From assembly GCA_016716235.1 (NCBI GenBank), contig JADJWS010000003.1, positions 310,001-374,000 of the forward strand: a stretch of 64,000 bases of DNA. The letters are read 5' to 3'. Shown piece by piece: positions 1 to 7,815 of this stretch; position 1 is the stretch's first letter, and every line of letters starts with the position of its first letter. The position numbers and the translations under genes are program-made. Source of the DNA: Candidatus Defluviilinea gracilis (GTDB taxonomy: Bacteria; Chloroflexota; Anaerolineae; Anaerolineales; Villigracilaceae). Below the pieces are notes generated by a model. The model had not been told where the DNA came from. It did no database searches and saw nothing but the letters and a program-made list of their open reading frames with translations.

Positions 1-2
1 TC

Positions 3-1052
3 ACGATTCTGGGCTCGGATAGTGAAATGAACTTATATCGTATTGTGCGAGAACTACCGGGAGGTAAACTGATCGAAAAGGAGAAACTGAACGGAACATC
101 CGGCGATGAAGAGTTGGAGCAGATTGGAGACTTCCTTTTGGAACAGGGTCACTACTCCAACGTTTGGGGCGAGGAGGATGATTTCAAAGTCGCCCAGGTT
201 GGCATGATCGGCGATCAGGCATTTCGCTTATTGGGAGAGTCTCATTGGTTGACATTTCCCGAAGGAATTAGGCAACCCCTAAGTATTCCTGACGCCGTTT
301 CTAGCCCATATATTGATATTTCCAATCAGTCCGTTACCTGGTGCGAATCTGGAGGGTTGTACATTCTTGATAAACATGGCAATGTAACCAAGATGATTGA
401 AGCATTGCCGATTCCCAACTGCGACGGCGTTATCGTTAGCTCCACCTCTCGGTACGCGGTGATATGGCGTGATACAGCGCAATATTTGGTCAATCTTGAA
501 AATGGAAAATCGAACAGCCTGCAACTCGGGATACCATGGGACCCCAAAATTCTTTCCGCGAGATTTACTCAAGATGATAAGTTTCTAATTACCAGCGCGG
601 CGGGAGGTATTGCCACCTGGCAGGTCGATCCCCCGCAGAAACTCGCAATGAGCGATGCGAGTCTTTATTCCGGCAATAATATCGAAATCGTCATTTCGAG
701 CGACGGCGCTTTTGTCGTTACGCTGGATGCCGGCACGAAACTACAGTTGGACCAAACGAGTCAGATTAAGGTTTGGCGATTTGAAGATGCTTTTATTTTG
801 CGTCGAATTAATCTACCTTTCACCGACAAAGTTCAGCCGAAATTCATATCATTCGCATTATCGCCAGACGATAAGATGATTGCCAGCGGAGACAATTTTG
901 GTGGAATTCGCTTGTGGAGCGTTGAACGCGGAGAAGAACTGGCGCTCCTCGAATTCGACTATCAGCCTGTCGATCTAACTTTTACTCGCGACGGCTCCGG
1001 CTTGATCGTTGTTCTGGGCGATGGCACATCTCGTTTGATAGGGATCCCGTAA
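3..1052 (+). CDS. WD40-like beta-propeller protein, 5' end cut by window
   Basis: The frame is open to the first base of the window, so the ATG at 27 is probably internal and the gene begins upstream. What remains (about 350 residues) shows repeated beta-propeller features: segments such as 'ISLSPDDKMIASGD'-like blades (near residues 275-295 of the visible part) followed by 'GGIRLWSV', and 'FTQDDKFLITSAAGGIATWQV'-like blades earlier, typical of degenerate WD40 repeats. No catalytic domain is visible. Family members act as binding scaffolds or sensors; the partner here is unknown. It ends about 210 bases before the NAD amidase gene and appears unrelated to it. Confidence 0.7.
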   Translation, partial: TILGSDSEMNLYRIVRELPGGKLIEKEKLNGTSGDEELEQIGDFLLEQGHYSNVWGEEDDFKVAQVGMIGDQAFRLLGESHWLTFPEGIRQPLSIPDAVSSPYIDISNQSVTWCESGGLYILDKHGNVTKMIEALPIPNCDGVIVSSTSRYAVIWRDTAQYLVNLENGKSNSLQLGIPWDPKILSARFTQDDKFLITSAAGGIATWQVDPPQKLAMSDASLYSGNNIEIVISSDGAFVVTLDAGTKLQLDQTSQIKVWRFEDAFILRRINLPFTDKVQPKFISFALSPDDKMIASGDNFGGIRLWSVERGEELALLEFDYQPVDLTFTRDGSGLIVVLGDGTSRLIGIP

Positions 1053-1252
1053 CCATGATCAAAACCCGATAAGTAGTATGCTCAAAAGGAGTTGTCATGA
1101 TTCTGCGCGGGGGTGGGCGGATTTCATGGAAAACCCATTTATACACCCGCGTTAAACCGTGTTGTCCGTGAATTCCGCGTCCAAAAAATTCGTAGCCAGG
1201 GAAATTCCCAGAAACCGGTAATTCACCTTTTCGGGTTTCCCCTGTTTGATGG

Positions 1253-1258
1253 TAAGAT
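1253..1258 (+). promoter_or_regulatory. -10 element TAAGAT before the amidase gene
   Basis: TAAGAT ends seven bases before the ATG at 1266, so the transcript would start at or next to the start codon. No Shine-Dalgarno sequence precedes this ATG. No convincing -35 is seen. Confidence 0.4.
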
Positions 1259-1265
1259 TCTCGCA

Positions 1266-2114
1266 ATGAAACTCAACCTCGCGCTCGCGCAAATCGCCAC
1301 CAAACTGGGGGATGTCGATTCGAATCTCGACAAGCACCTTGAATTCATTCAACAAGCAAAATCGCAAAAAGCGGACTTAGTTGTCTTCCCCGAACTTTCA
1401 CTAACGGGATATGTGTTGCAGGATTTGGTCGCCTCAGTCGCGCACACGCCGACGGATGGCGATCCTGTTTTTAAGCATCTTCTCAACGAATCTCGCGACC
1501 TGGATATTGTGGTTGGATTCGTGGACGAAGACTCGCGCCACCGCTTCTACATCGCCTCTGCCTACCTTTCAGGCGGACGCGCCATCCACGTTCATCATAA
1601 AGTGTATCTTCCAACGTATGGACTCTTCGATGAAGGGCGGTTCTTCGCCTGGGGGGATGCTGTCCGCGCCTTCGACACGCGCTTCGGACGGGTCGGCATG
1701 TTGATCTGCGAAGATTTCTGGCACGCCTCGCCGCCTTATTTGCTCTGGCTCGACGGCGCGGACATTATGCTGTTTTCATCCGCTTCGCCGGGGCGCGGTC
1801 TGACCGACAAGGAAAAACTCGAGTCTGCTCGTTGGGTGGAGCGCGTGAGCAAAGCCTATGCCAGCATGTTCACATCGTTTGTGGCGCATTGCAACCGTGT
1901 CGGCTTTGAAGACGGGTTGCTATTTTGGGGCGGCGCAACGATCAACGACCCGAACGGCGAATTGCTCGCGCAGGGTCCATACTTTGAAGAAGCGTTGACC
2001 GTTTCTGAACTTGACCTCAATCAGTTGCGCCGCACGCGCGCGCGGCTTCCGCTTTTGCGCGATGAACGGACAAACCTAACTGTTTCGGAGTTGCAGAGAA
2101 TCCTGCAAAAATAG
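1266..2114 (+). CDS. Nitrilase-superfamily amidase, probable glutamine amidase partner of NadE
   Basis: A 282-residue carbon-nitrogen hydrolase. The Glu-Lys-Cys triad is visible: Glu in 'FPELSLTGY', Lys in 'HHKVYLPTYG' and Cys in 'LICEDFWH'. The 'CEDFW' context is the form found in the glutaminase domain of glutamine-dependent NAD synthetases rather than in aliphatic nitrilases. A stand-alone synthetase (nadE) lies 660 bases downstream, so this is probably the ammonia-supplying half of a split enzyme. The frame extends upstream to a GTG at 1113, but the family N-terminus begins at the ATG at 1266. The function assignment is inference from motif and context; a general omega-amidase is the alternative. 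Confidence 0.8.
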   Translation: MKLNLALAQIATKLGDVDSNLDKHLEFIQQAKSQKADLVVFPELSLTGYVLQDLVASVAHTPTDGDPVFKHLLNESRDLDIVVGFVDEDSRHRFYIASAYLSGGRAIHVHHKVYLPTYGLFDEGRFFAWGDAVRAFDTRFGRVGMLICEDFWHASPPYLLWLDGADIMLFSSASPGRGLTDKEKLESARWVERVSKAYASMFTSFVAHCNRVGFEDGLLFWGGATINDPNGELLAQGPYFEEALTVSELDLNQLRRTRARLPLLRDERTNLTVSELQRILQK

Positions 2115-2122
2115 AGTTTGAC

Positions 2123-2151
2123 TTGTGAAATTCAAATACGCCTTGTATAAT
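2123..2151 (+). promoter_or_regulatory. Promoter of the toxin-antitoxin pair
   Basis: TTGTGA (2123-2128) and TATAAT (2146-2151) are separated by 17 bases. A GAGG ribosome site (2159-2162) follows before the ATG at 2169. The promoter sits between the amidase and vapB, so it should also transcribe nadE downstream. Confidence 0.65.
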
Positions 2152-2168
2152 CTTCGACGAGGTTAATT

Positions 2169-2408
2169 ATGGAAACTACTCTAACAAAACGCGGACAAAC
2201 CGCAGTTCCGGCAGAAATTCGAAAACGATATAAACTGAAAGAGGGAGATACACTGGCTTGGATCGATGATGGGAATACGATTCGAGTTGTATTTCTTCCT
2301 GCCCATCCGGTGAAAGCGCTGAGGGGTTCCGGCAAGGGACACAAATTGACGGAACGACTACTTGCCGAGCGTAGGGCGGAATATAAATATGAAAAAGTAC
2401 GTTCTTGA
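2169..2408 (+). CDS. AbrB/SpoVT-type antitoxin (VapB-like)
   Basis: A 79-residue protein that opens with the swapped-hairpin AbrB DNA-binding fold: 'TKRGQTAVPAEIRKRYKLKEGD' matches the usual pattern in which a beta hairpin is followed by 'PxxIRxxLxLxxGD'. The basic C-terminal tail would bind and neutralise the toxin. Its 3' end overlaps the toxin gene by 20 bases. In this family the antitoxin, alone or with toxin, normally represses its own promoter, here the TTGTGA/TATAAT site just upstream. Function is inferred from fold and pairing. Confidence 0.85.
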   Translation: METTLTKRGQTAVPAEIRKRYKLKEGDTLAWIDDGNTIRVVFLPAHPVKALRGSGKGHKLTERLLAERRAEYKYEKVRS

Positions 2409-2781
2409 TACTTCGGCGTTGATGGCTTATCTCGAAGCAGAAGAGGGATTCGATAGAGTGGAAAATATTCTCGCTGACGAGGAAGTGATCTTGCCATTCA
2501 TTTCCCTGATGGAACTGTACTATATCAGTTTACAGGAACAAGGTCAGACTATAGCAGACCAACGACATGCCGCGTTTCGACGCTATCCTGTTATCTGGCA
2601 GTTCGATGAACAGACCACATTGACCGCGGCGCGATTGAAGGCGGCGAATCGGATCTCATTCGCCGATTCGCTGATCGCCGCAATTGCAATTCGATATGGG
2701 GCGATACTTATCCACAAAGATCCTGAATATGACGAGTTAGCGGGGCAGTTGGAAATGGAAGCGCTCCCATACAAAACATGA
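2389..2781 (+). CDS. PIN-domain toxin ribonuclease (VapC-like)
   Basis: A 130-residue PIN domain. The conserved acidic residues are visible: D7 in 'VLDTSALMAY', E42 in 'LMELYY', D93 in 'SFADSLIAA' and D111 in 'IHKDPEYD'. These bind Mg2+/Mn2+ in VapC enzymes that cleave tRNA or rRNA. The start at 2389 is preferred over an upstream alternative at 2362 because it begins directly with the PIN beta-strand. The TGA stop overlaps the ATG of nadE in the arrangement ATGA, so synthesis of NadE may be coupled to translation of the toxin. The catalytic set looks intact. Confidence 0.88.
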   Translation: MKKYVLDTSALMAYLEAEEGFDRVENILADEEVILPFISLMELYYISLQEQGQTIADQRHAAFRRYPVIWQFDEQTTLTAARLKAANRISFADSLIAAIAIRYGAILIHKDPEYDELAGQLEMEALPYKT

Positions 2782-3599
2782 TTGATCTAACTATCAACAC
2801 CGATGTCGCTCATCAAATCCTGACAGGCTTCATCAAAAGCGAAGTGACCCGCGTGGGATTCTCCCGCGCGGTGATCGGCTTATCAGGCGGTCTTGATTCG
2901 GCTTTATCGTGTGTCCTCGCCGTTGAAGCATTGGGACGCGAGAATGTGCTGGCGGTGCGAATGCCCTACAAATCATCCAACCCCGACTCGCTGGCTCATG
3001 CCGAACTGTTGATCGAACAGTTGGAAATTCCCAGCAAGACCATCGAAATCACAGAGATGGTCGACCCATTGTTTGCCAACGACGCGGAGATTACCAAACT
3101 CCGCAAAGGCAACATCATGGCGCGCGAACGGATGATCGTTTTGTATGATCAATCCGAAGTTTTCAAAGGGTTAGTTATTGGCACGAGCAACAAGACCGAA
3201 ATTCTGCTTGGCTACAGCACGCAGTTTGGCGATGCGGCGTCGGCGATGAATCCTATTGGAGATTTGTACAAGACACAGATACGTCAATTATCGCGCGCGT
3301 TGAATATTCCCGCGCCTATTATTGACAAACCCCCTTCAGCCGATTTATGGGACGGTCAAACCGATGAAGGGGAGCTAGGCTTCACGTATGAAGAGGTGGA
3401 TCGGCTGTTATATCTTCTCGTTGACCATCGCTACAGTCCGCAAGAATGTGTGGAAGCGGGCTTTGACGAAAAATTTGTGAGCGGGGTCGTGAAGCGCATC
3501 CAACGGATGCAATACAAGCGGATGCAACCGCCTATTGCCAAATTGAGTAATCGAACTATCGGATACGACTTTTTATATTTGCGCGACTGGGGAACTTGA
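2778..3599 (+). CDS. nadE: NAD synthetase
   Basis: A 273-residue single-domain NAD synthetase, which converts nicotinate adenine dinucleotide to NAD with ATP and ammonia. The pyrophosphate-binding loop SGGLDSA is at residues 36-42. The family signatures 'GTSNKTEILLGY' and 'FGDAASAMNPIGDLYKTQ' follow, then 'PPSADLWDGQTDE'. The length matches the ammonia-dependent type, and the separate amidase at 1266-2114 could supply ammonia from glutamine. The start overlaps the vapC stop and the stop overlaps the ATG of the MFS gene, so vapB, vapC, nadE and the transporter form one tightly packed unit. Confidence 0.95.
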   Translation: MIDLTINTDVAHQILTGFIKSEVTRVGFSRAVIGLSGGLDSALSCVLAVEALGRENVLAVRMPYKSSNPDSLAHAELLIEQLEIPSKTIEITEMVDPLFANDAEITKLRKGNIMARERMIVLYDQSEVFKGLVIGTSNKTEILLGYSTQFGDAASAMNPIGDLYKTQIRQLSRALNIPAPIIDKPPSADLWDGQTDEGELGFTYEEVDRLLYLLVDHRYSPQECVEAGFDEKFVSGVVKRIQRMQYKRMQPPIAKLSNRTIGYDFLYLRDWGT

Positions 3600-4843
3600 T
3601 GTTTTATCTTCCGCCCGCTCTCACTCACCGTAAGTTTTTTTACTTGTGGCTGGGGTTGCTGATATCTGTGGCAGGTTCGCAAATGCAGTTTGCGGCGATC
3701 CATTGGCACGTCCGCGAATTGACCGGCGAACCGAATCCGCTGGCGCTGGGGGGCATCGGTTTGGCGCGTATCCTGCCTGTTTTTATTTTTTCCATCCTCG
3801 GCGGCGCGGTGGCAGATAATTACAACCGCCGAAAAATATTGCTCCTCACCCAGTCGATCGCGGCGTTGCAGGCGGCGGCGCTTGCCTACCTGACGATTAC
3901 GAATCAAATTACTGTGTGGCATATCTACCTATTGACAGCCATCCAAGCCGCGACTATGGCATTCGATCTGCCTGCCCGTCAGGCAATGGTGCCCAATTTG
4001 GTTTCTCGCGAACATTTGCCCTCGGCATTCAGCATGAGTTCGGTGGCGTTTAATACCGGGGCGATCGTCGGCCCGTTGTTATTTGGCGTGATCCCTGAAG
4101 GCGGGCAGGGATTTGCCTACCTGTTCAACTCAATTTCCTTCCTCGCCGTCATCCTTGCCTTGTTCTTCATGGGCAACGTTCAACAAGATTTGAATCGCGC
4201 GGGCGGCGTCAACGTTCGCTCCATGTGGGACGGCGTGAAATTCATCTTCACTCGTCCGTTGATCCTCTCCACAATGATGATGGATTTTGTTGCCACCTTT
4301 TTCGCTTCCGCAAACACGATGTTGCCCATCGTTGCCCGCGACATCCTGTTCGTAGGCAAGGCTGGGTATGCCTGGCTGGTCTCATCTCAGGCGATCGGTT
4401 CTGTTGTGGCTGGCATAATCGTTTCCCAGATCAAAGAACTGAGAAAACAAGGACCCTTGTTCCTCACGGCAGTGACCCTGTTCGGGCTGGCGACGGTTTG
4501 GTTTGGATTGAGCAGAACATTCATCCCCGCCATGGTTGCGTTGTTGTTCATCGGGGTGGGAGATGCCGTCAGCACAGTGATCCGCAATACCATACGCCAG
4601 CTCCAAACCCCGGACCACATCCGCGGCAGGATGACAAGCGTGAATCAAATTTTCTTCATGGGCGGTCCCCAGCTAGGGGAGGTCGAAGCGGGCGTTGCCG
4701 CATCCTTGTTCGGCGTTCCGTTTGCCATTGTCAGCGGCGGAATCGGGTGTATTGTTGGGATGTTGCTTATCATCTGGAAGTGGCCCCAACTCATTTCGTA
4801 TAACGGAAACGAGCCGACTCTGGCGACTGCGCCGGCCGATTGA
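3599..4843 (+). CDS. MFS transporter, EntS-like exporter
   Basis: A 414-residue protein with 10-12 hydrophobic segments and the MFS loop 'GGAVADNYNRRKILL' after the second helix. Sequence such as 'AFDLPARQAMVPNLV' and 'QTPDHIRGRMTSVNQIF' is typical of the MFS_3/EntS group that exports siderophores or drugs. The ATG at 3599 overlaps the nadE TGA by one base; a TTG one codon earlier is also possible. Its place at the end of the NAD unit may be only co-transcription, since no substrate is suggested by the sequence. Confidence 0.85.
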   Translation: MFYLPPALTHRKFFYLWLGLLISVAGSQMQFAAIHWHVRELTGEPNPLALGGIGLARILPVFIFSILGGAVADNYNRRKILLLTQSIAALQAAALAYLTITNQITVWHIYLLTAIQAATMAFDLPARQAMVPNLVSREHLPSAFSMSSVAFNTGAIVGPLLFGVIPEGGQGFAYLFNSISFLAVILALFFMGNVQQDLNRAGGVNVRSMWDGVKFIFTRPLILSTMMMDFVATFFASANTMLPIVARDILFVGKAGYAWLVSSQAIGSVVAGIIVSQIKELRKQGPLFLTAVTLFGLATVWFGLSRTFIPAMVALLFIGVGDAVSTVIRNTIRQLQTPDHIRGRMTSVNQIFFMGGPQLGEVEAGVAASLFGVPFAIVSGGIGCIVGMLLIIWKWPQLISYNGNEPTLATAPAD

Positions 4844-4893
4844 CAGCTACCTTGCGATTCCCATACGATTTGCCGCCGTCATCCTTTTTGGTG

Positions 4894-4922
4894 TTGACTC
4901 GCACTTTGATTGAGGCTATACT
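4894..4922 (+). promoter_or_regulatory. Strong sigma70-type promoter
   Basis: TTGACT (4894-4899) and TATACT (4917-4922) with an ideal 17-base spacer, one of the two best promoter matches in the window. It points to a transcript that meets a terminator only about 85 bases later. Confidence 0.75.
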
Positions 4923-4928
4923 GCGGGT

Positions 4929-5014
4929 AACGAGGTAAATGCCCTATGCGAGCAGATGTTTGCGAGGCAACAAAAGACCACCCAAAAGCACGCGACGTGT
5001 TCGCGTGCTTTTTT
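4929..5014 (+). ncRNA. Putative short RNA or attenuated leader of the SWIM gene
   Basis: A start near 4929 is predicted from the promoter at 4894-4922, and an intrinsic terminator ends at about 5014, which gives an RNA of roughly 86 nucleotides with no convincing reading frame. It could be a free small RNA, or the leader of the SWIM gene at 5050 with the hairpin serving as an attenuator. It does not resemble 6S, tmRNA, SRP or RNase P RNA. No known riboswitch was recognised. Confidence 0.4.
4987..5014 (+). terminator. Intrinsic terminator
   Basis: A perfect nine-base stem, AGCACGCGA (4987-4995) and TCGCGTGCT (5001-5009), with loop CGTGT, runs straight into a T tract. It lies 36 bases before the SWIM gene start. 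Confidence 0.85.
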
Positions 5015-5049
5015 ATTTCATACTTCAAACCCTGAAAGGAGATTGAACA

Positions 5050-5292
5050 ATGGACTATGGAATGATCGGCAAACGCGAGAAAGCGCACAGGTACGCCGAG
5101 GAACGCCAGCGGTTCCTCTTCAATAAATTTGAGGTTACTTTTCACGGCGATAACAACAACCATCAGGTGAAATTTGACGGCGGCACGTATTCCTGCGATT
5201 GCGAATTTTTCGTCACCCATCACCGATGCGCCCACACGATGGCGCTCGAAATCCTTCTGAAGGATATGGTGCCGGAAACGGTCGAATCCTGA
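5050..5292 (+). CDS. Small SWIM zinc-finger protein
   Basis: An 80-residue protein that is almost only a SWIM domain: C49-x-C51 followed by C60-x-H62 in 'YSCDCEFFVTHHRCAHTMAL'. SWIM fingers bind zinc and mediate DNA or protein contacts, in bacteria often beside SNF2 helicases, none of which is present here. The N-terminal 30 residues are basic. A good ribosome site (AAGGAG, about 10 bases upstream) supports the start. The gene follows a terminator, so its expression may depend on read-through of the leader. The role is unknown. Confidence 0.8.
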   Translation: MDYGMIGKREKAHRYAEERQRFLFNKFEVTFHGDNNNHQVKFDGGTYSCDCEFFVTHHRCAHTMALEILLKDMVPETVES

Positions 5293-5316
5293 TTTCTGCC
5301 TGATTCTGCAACTCGA

Positions 5317-5344
5317 CTGCCCCCCGCCCCGGAGGGCAGTTTTT
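5317..5344 (+). terminator. Terminator after the SWIM gene
   Basis: CTGCCC (5317-5322) pairs with GGGCAG (5334-5339), followed by a T-rich stretch, 25 bases after the SWIM stop codon. The remainder up to 5535 holds no recognisable gene; one small dyad (TCGCGA twice, near 5400-5417) is the only structure seen. Confidence 0.7.
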
Positions 5345-5535
5345 CTTTCGTAACTGAGGTTACACCATCCTGAAGTGGTAGATGAAAACCAAATCTGACT
5401 CGCGAAAACCCTCGCGACGTTCTGCGTCAGGTAAGTTCGTAAGGGTAGTTTTCCTGAGCCCGTCTAAACGCTAACACCTCTTGCAAGCTGACCTGAAAAT
5501 TTAATGAGAGGATTTTAAAAACCCGCGTTTTCGAT

Positions 5536-5541
5536 TAGAAT
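5536..5541 (+). promoter_or_regulatory. -10 element TAGAAT, leaderless start
   Basis: TAGAAT ends six bases before the ATG at 5548, which puts the predicted transcription start on the A of the start codon. No ribosome site is present. Confidence 0.5.
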
Positions 5542-5547
5542 TTTACG

Positions 5548-6588
5548 ATGCAAAAAATTTCACGACGCGATTTTCTCAAACTAGGCGGCGCGAGCCTCGG
5601 CGCTTTCGCATTTTCTCCAGCGTTAGGCGTCTTGTTCAATTTTGATGATAGCGACCTGATTCGCGTGGCGACCACATCGGTGAGTGTGTATTCAAAACCC
5701 AGCGACGAAAGCTCGATCGTTTCCACGTGGTATCGAGACGACCTGCTGCATAGCCTCGGCGAAGTAGTCGCTAAGGAACCCGAACATAACCCGGTCTGGT
5801 ATCGTGTGTGGGGAGGCTATATCCATCGGGCAAGGCTCCAAAAAGTAAAGATATTATTCAACAAAACGCTGACTTCGATAGAGGAAGGCACACCGCGGCT
5901 AGCGGAGATTACCGTCCCCTATTCCCAGCCCTGGCGCACCAGCCAGGCATTCGGCTGGCAACAATTGGGATTCCGCCTCTACTACGGCTCTGTTCACTGG
6001 ATCGAAGCGGTCGAGCCTGGTCCGAACGGCGATCTGTGGTATCGCATCTACGACGATTTGACGGGCTTCCCCTACTACGTAGACGCGATGCATTTGAGAC
6101 CAATTCCGCTTGAGGAATTGACGCCAATCACACCAGAAATTCCCGTCGAACAAAAGCGCATCGAAGTGAACCTGACGACCCAAACCCTGACGGCGTTCGA
6201 ATACGACAAGCAGGTTTTGAAGACCAGTATCTGTTCGGGCATCCCAAATGGTCCGCGCGACGCGAATGGCATCCCCACCAAAACCCCGGCGGGAGATTTT
6301 CGCATCATGGATAAAATGCCCAATAAACACATGGGCAACGGGAATCTTTTTGCAGATTTCACCGATTACGAACTCCCCGGCGTTCCCTGGACGTGTTTTT
6401 TTACAGACAAAGGACATGCCTTCCACGGCACCTACTGGCACGAAAACTATGGCGTGCCGATGAGTCGCGGTTGCATCAACATGCGCACCGAGGAGGCTAA
6501 ATGGTTGTTCCGTTGGGCAAAACCGGACCATCAGATCGGCAAAACGTACAATCGCGGTTTCGGCACGCTGGTGCGGATCTACTACTAG
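5548..6588 (+). CDS. Tat-exported L,D-transpeptidase (YkuD domain)
   Basis: A 346-residue secreted enzyme. The N-terminus carries a twin-arginine signal ('SRRDFLKLGGASLGAFAF'), so it is exported folded. Residues about 40-190 contain beta-rich SH3-like segments that repeat 'YSKPSDESS..' and 'VPYSQPWRTSQ..'. The YkuD catalytic domain fills the C-terminal part, with H-x-x-x-x-x-x-x-x-x-x-x-x-S-R-G-C-I-N-M, the nucleophile being C309. Such enzymes make 3-3 peptide cross-links or attach proteins to peptidoglycan. It probably heads a two-gene unit with the methyltransferase three bases downstream. Confidence 0.92.
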   Translation: MQKISRRDFLKLGGASLGAFAFSPALGVLFNFDDSDLIRVATTSVSVYSKPSDESSIVSTWYRDDLLHSLGEVVAKEPEHNPVWYRVWGGYIHRARLQKVKILFNKTLTSIEEGTPRLAEITVPYSQPWRTSQAFGWQQLGFRLYYGSVHWIEAVEPGPNGDLWYRIYDDLTGFPYYVDAMHLRPIPLEELTPITPEIPVEQKRIEVNLTTQTLTAFEYDKQVLKTSICSGIPNGPRDANGIPTKTPAGDFRIMDKMPNKHMGNGNLFADFTDYELPGVPWTCFFTDKGHAFHGTYWHENYGVPMSRGCINMRTEEAKWLFRWAKPDHQIGKTYNRGFGTLVRIYY

Positions 6589-6591
6589 ACC

Positions 6592-7815
6592 ATGCCTGAG
6601 TTAATCTGGCGGGACAAACAACTCGCAATTCCCAAACCCGAATCACTGGTCGCCGATTCGATTATTTACCCGGGCGGGAACGGATACCCAACGGCAAAAT
6701 CCGCTCAGCGGTTAATTTGGGGCGATAATCTGACGGTGATGGCGTCGCTTCTTTCAAGCTATGAAGGCAAAATCAATCTGGTGTATGCCGATCCGCCTTT
6801 TTTCACGAATAAAAGGTTCCTGGCGCGTATAGGCAGGGGGGAGGATTCGCGCAAACCGCAAAACTGGAAACTGGCGGAGGGCTATCACGATTCGTGGAAA
6901 GATTTAGATTCGTATCTGGATTTTCTTTACCAACGCCTTTTTTTGATGCATAGACTGCTCGCTCCTAACGGAACGCTTTACCTCCATCTGGATTGGCACG
7001 CCGATTCGTATGCCCGCCTCCTGCTCGATGAAATTTTCGGACCTGGGAATTTCCTGAATGAAATTATTTGGACGTATCACGGTCCCTCGCCGATCAAGCG
7101 AGCCTTTAACCGCAAGCATGACACGATTCTGGCTTACGTCAAAAGCGGGGAGTACACCTTCAATGCCGATGCCGTTCGCGAACCCTACAATCAAAATACG
7201 GTGAAAACCTTCGGGTCGTCGCGCAAAGCCGGTTTTGGAAAAATTCCAAATTTAGCGCGCGGCAAAGTGCCGGAAGATTGGTGGTACTTTCCTGTGGTGG
7301 CGCGCCTGCATAAGGAGCGCACGGGGTATCCCACACAAAAGCCCGAAGCCTTGTTGGAAAGGATTGTTCTCGCCTCCTCGAATCCGGGCGATATCGTTGC
7401 GGATTTCTTTTGCGGTTCAGGGACAACCTCTGTGATCGCCGAACGTCATGGGCGAAAATTCATTGCCTGCGACGAATCGTTCCGCGCAATTCACGCTTCG
7501 CGTAAACGACTCGCGAATGGGACACAGCCTTTTTCATTGGAGCATGATTCGAATGAGGCGTTTTCAATCGCGCCGCCGACTTCGACCACGAGAATAACTC
7601 TTTCCGATCATTCAGTCGCGCTGGAGACAAAACTCGGCGTGGACTATTGGGAGGTTGATCCGAATTGGGATGGGGAAACGTTCAAAAGCGCGGCGCAGGC
7701 TTCCCGTCCGAACAGAAGCGGAGAGGTGTCGCGCGAGTTAAAAATAAAAATCGGTCGCAGGGTTTGCGTCCGATTCGTCACAGCACAAGGTCGTTGCTAT
7801 CAACTACACGTCTAG
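6592..7815 (+). CDS. Orphan DNA methyltransferase (N6-adenine/N4-cytosine type)
   Basis: A 407-residue enzyme with catalytic motif IV DPPF at 67-70 placed before the SAM-binding motif I 'DFFCGSGTT' (about 271-279). This is the beta-class order of Mod-like methyltransferases. 'YPTQKPEALLERI' before motif I is also typical. The last 95 residues lie beyond the core and are of unknown role. No endonuclease or specificity subunit is next to it, so it is an orphan as far as the window shows. The 3' end overlaps the convergent regulator gene by 12 bases. The recognition sequence cannot be read from the protein. Confidence 0.9.
   Translation: MPELIWRDKQLAIPKPESLVADSIIYPGGNGYPTAKSAQRLIWGDNLTVMASLLSSYEGKINLVYADPPFFTNKRFLARIGRGEDSRKPQNWKLAEGYHDSWKDLDSYLDFLYQRLFLMHRLLAPNGTLYLHLDWHADSYARLLLDEIFGPGNFLNEIIWTYHGPSPIKRAFNRKHDTILAYVKSGEYTFNADAVREPYNQNTVKTFGSSRKAGFGKIPNLARGKVPEDWWYFPVVARLHKERTGYPTQKPEALLERIVLASSNPGDIVADFFCGSGTTSVIAERHGRKFIACDESFRAIHASRKRLANGTQPFSLEHDSNEAFSIAPPTSTTRITLSDHSVALETKLGVDYWEVDPNWDGETFKSAAQASRPNRSGEVSRELKIKIGRRVCVRFVTAQGRCYQLHV

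Noticed and set aside
1113..1265. The upstream GTG start for the amidase gene, adding 51 residues
   Set aside because: The added residues are unrelated to nitrilases, and the family N-terminus begins at the ATG at 1266, which has its own -10 element.
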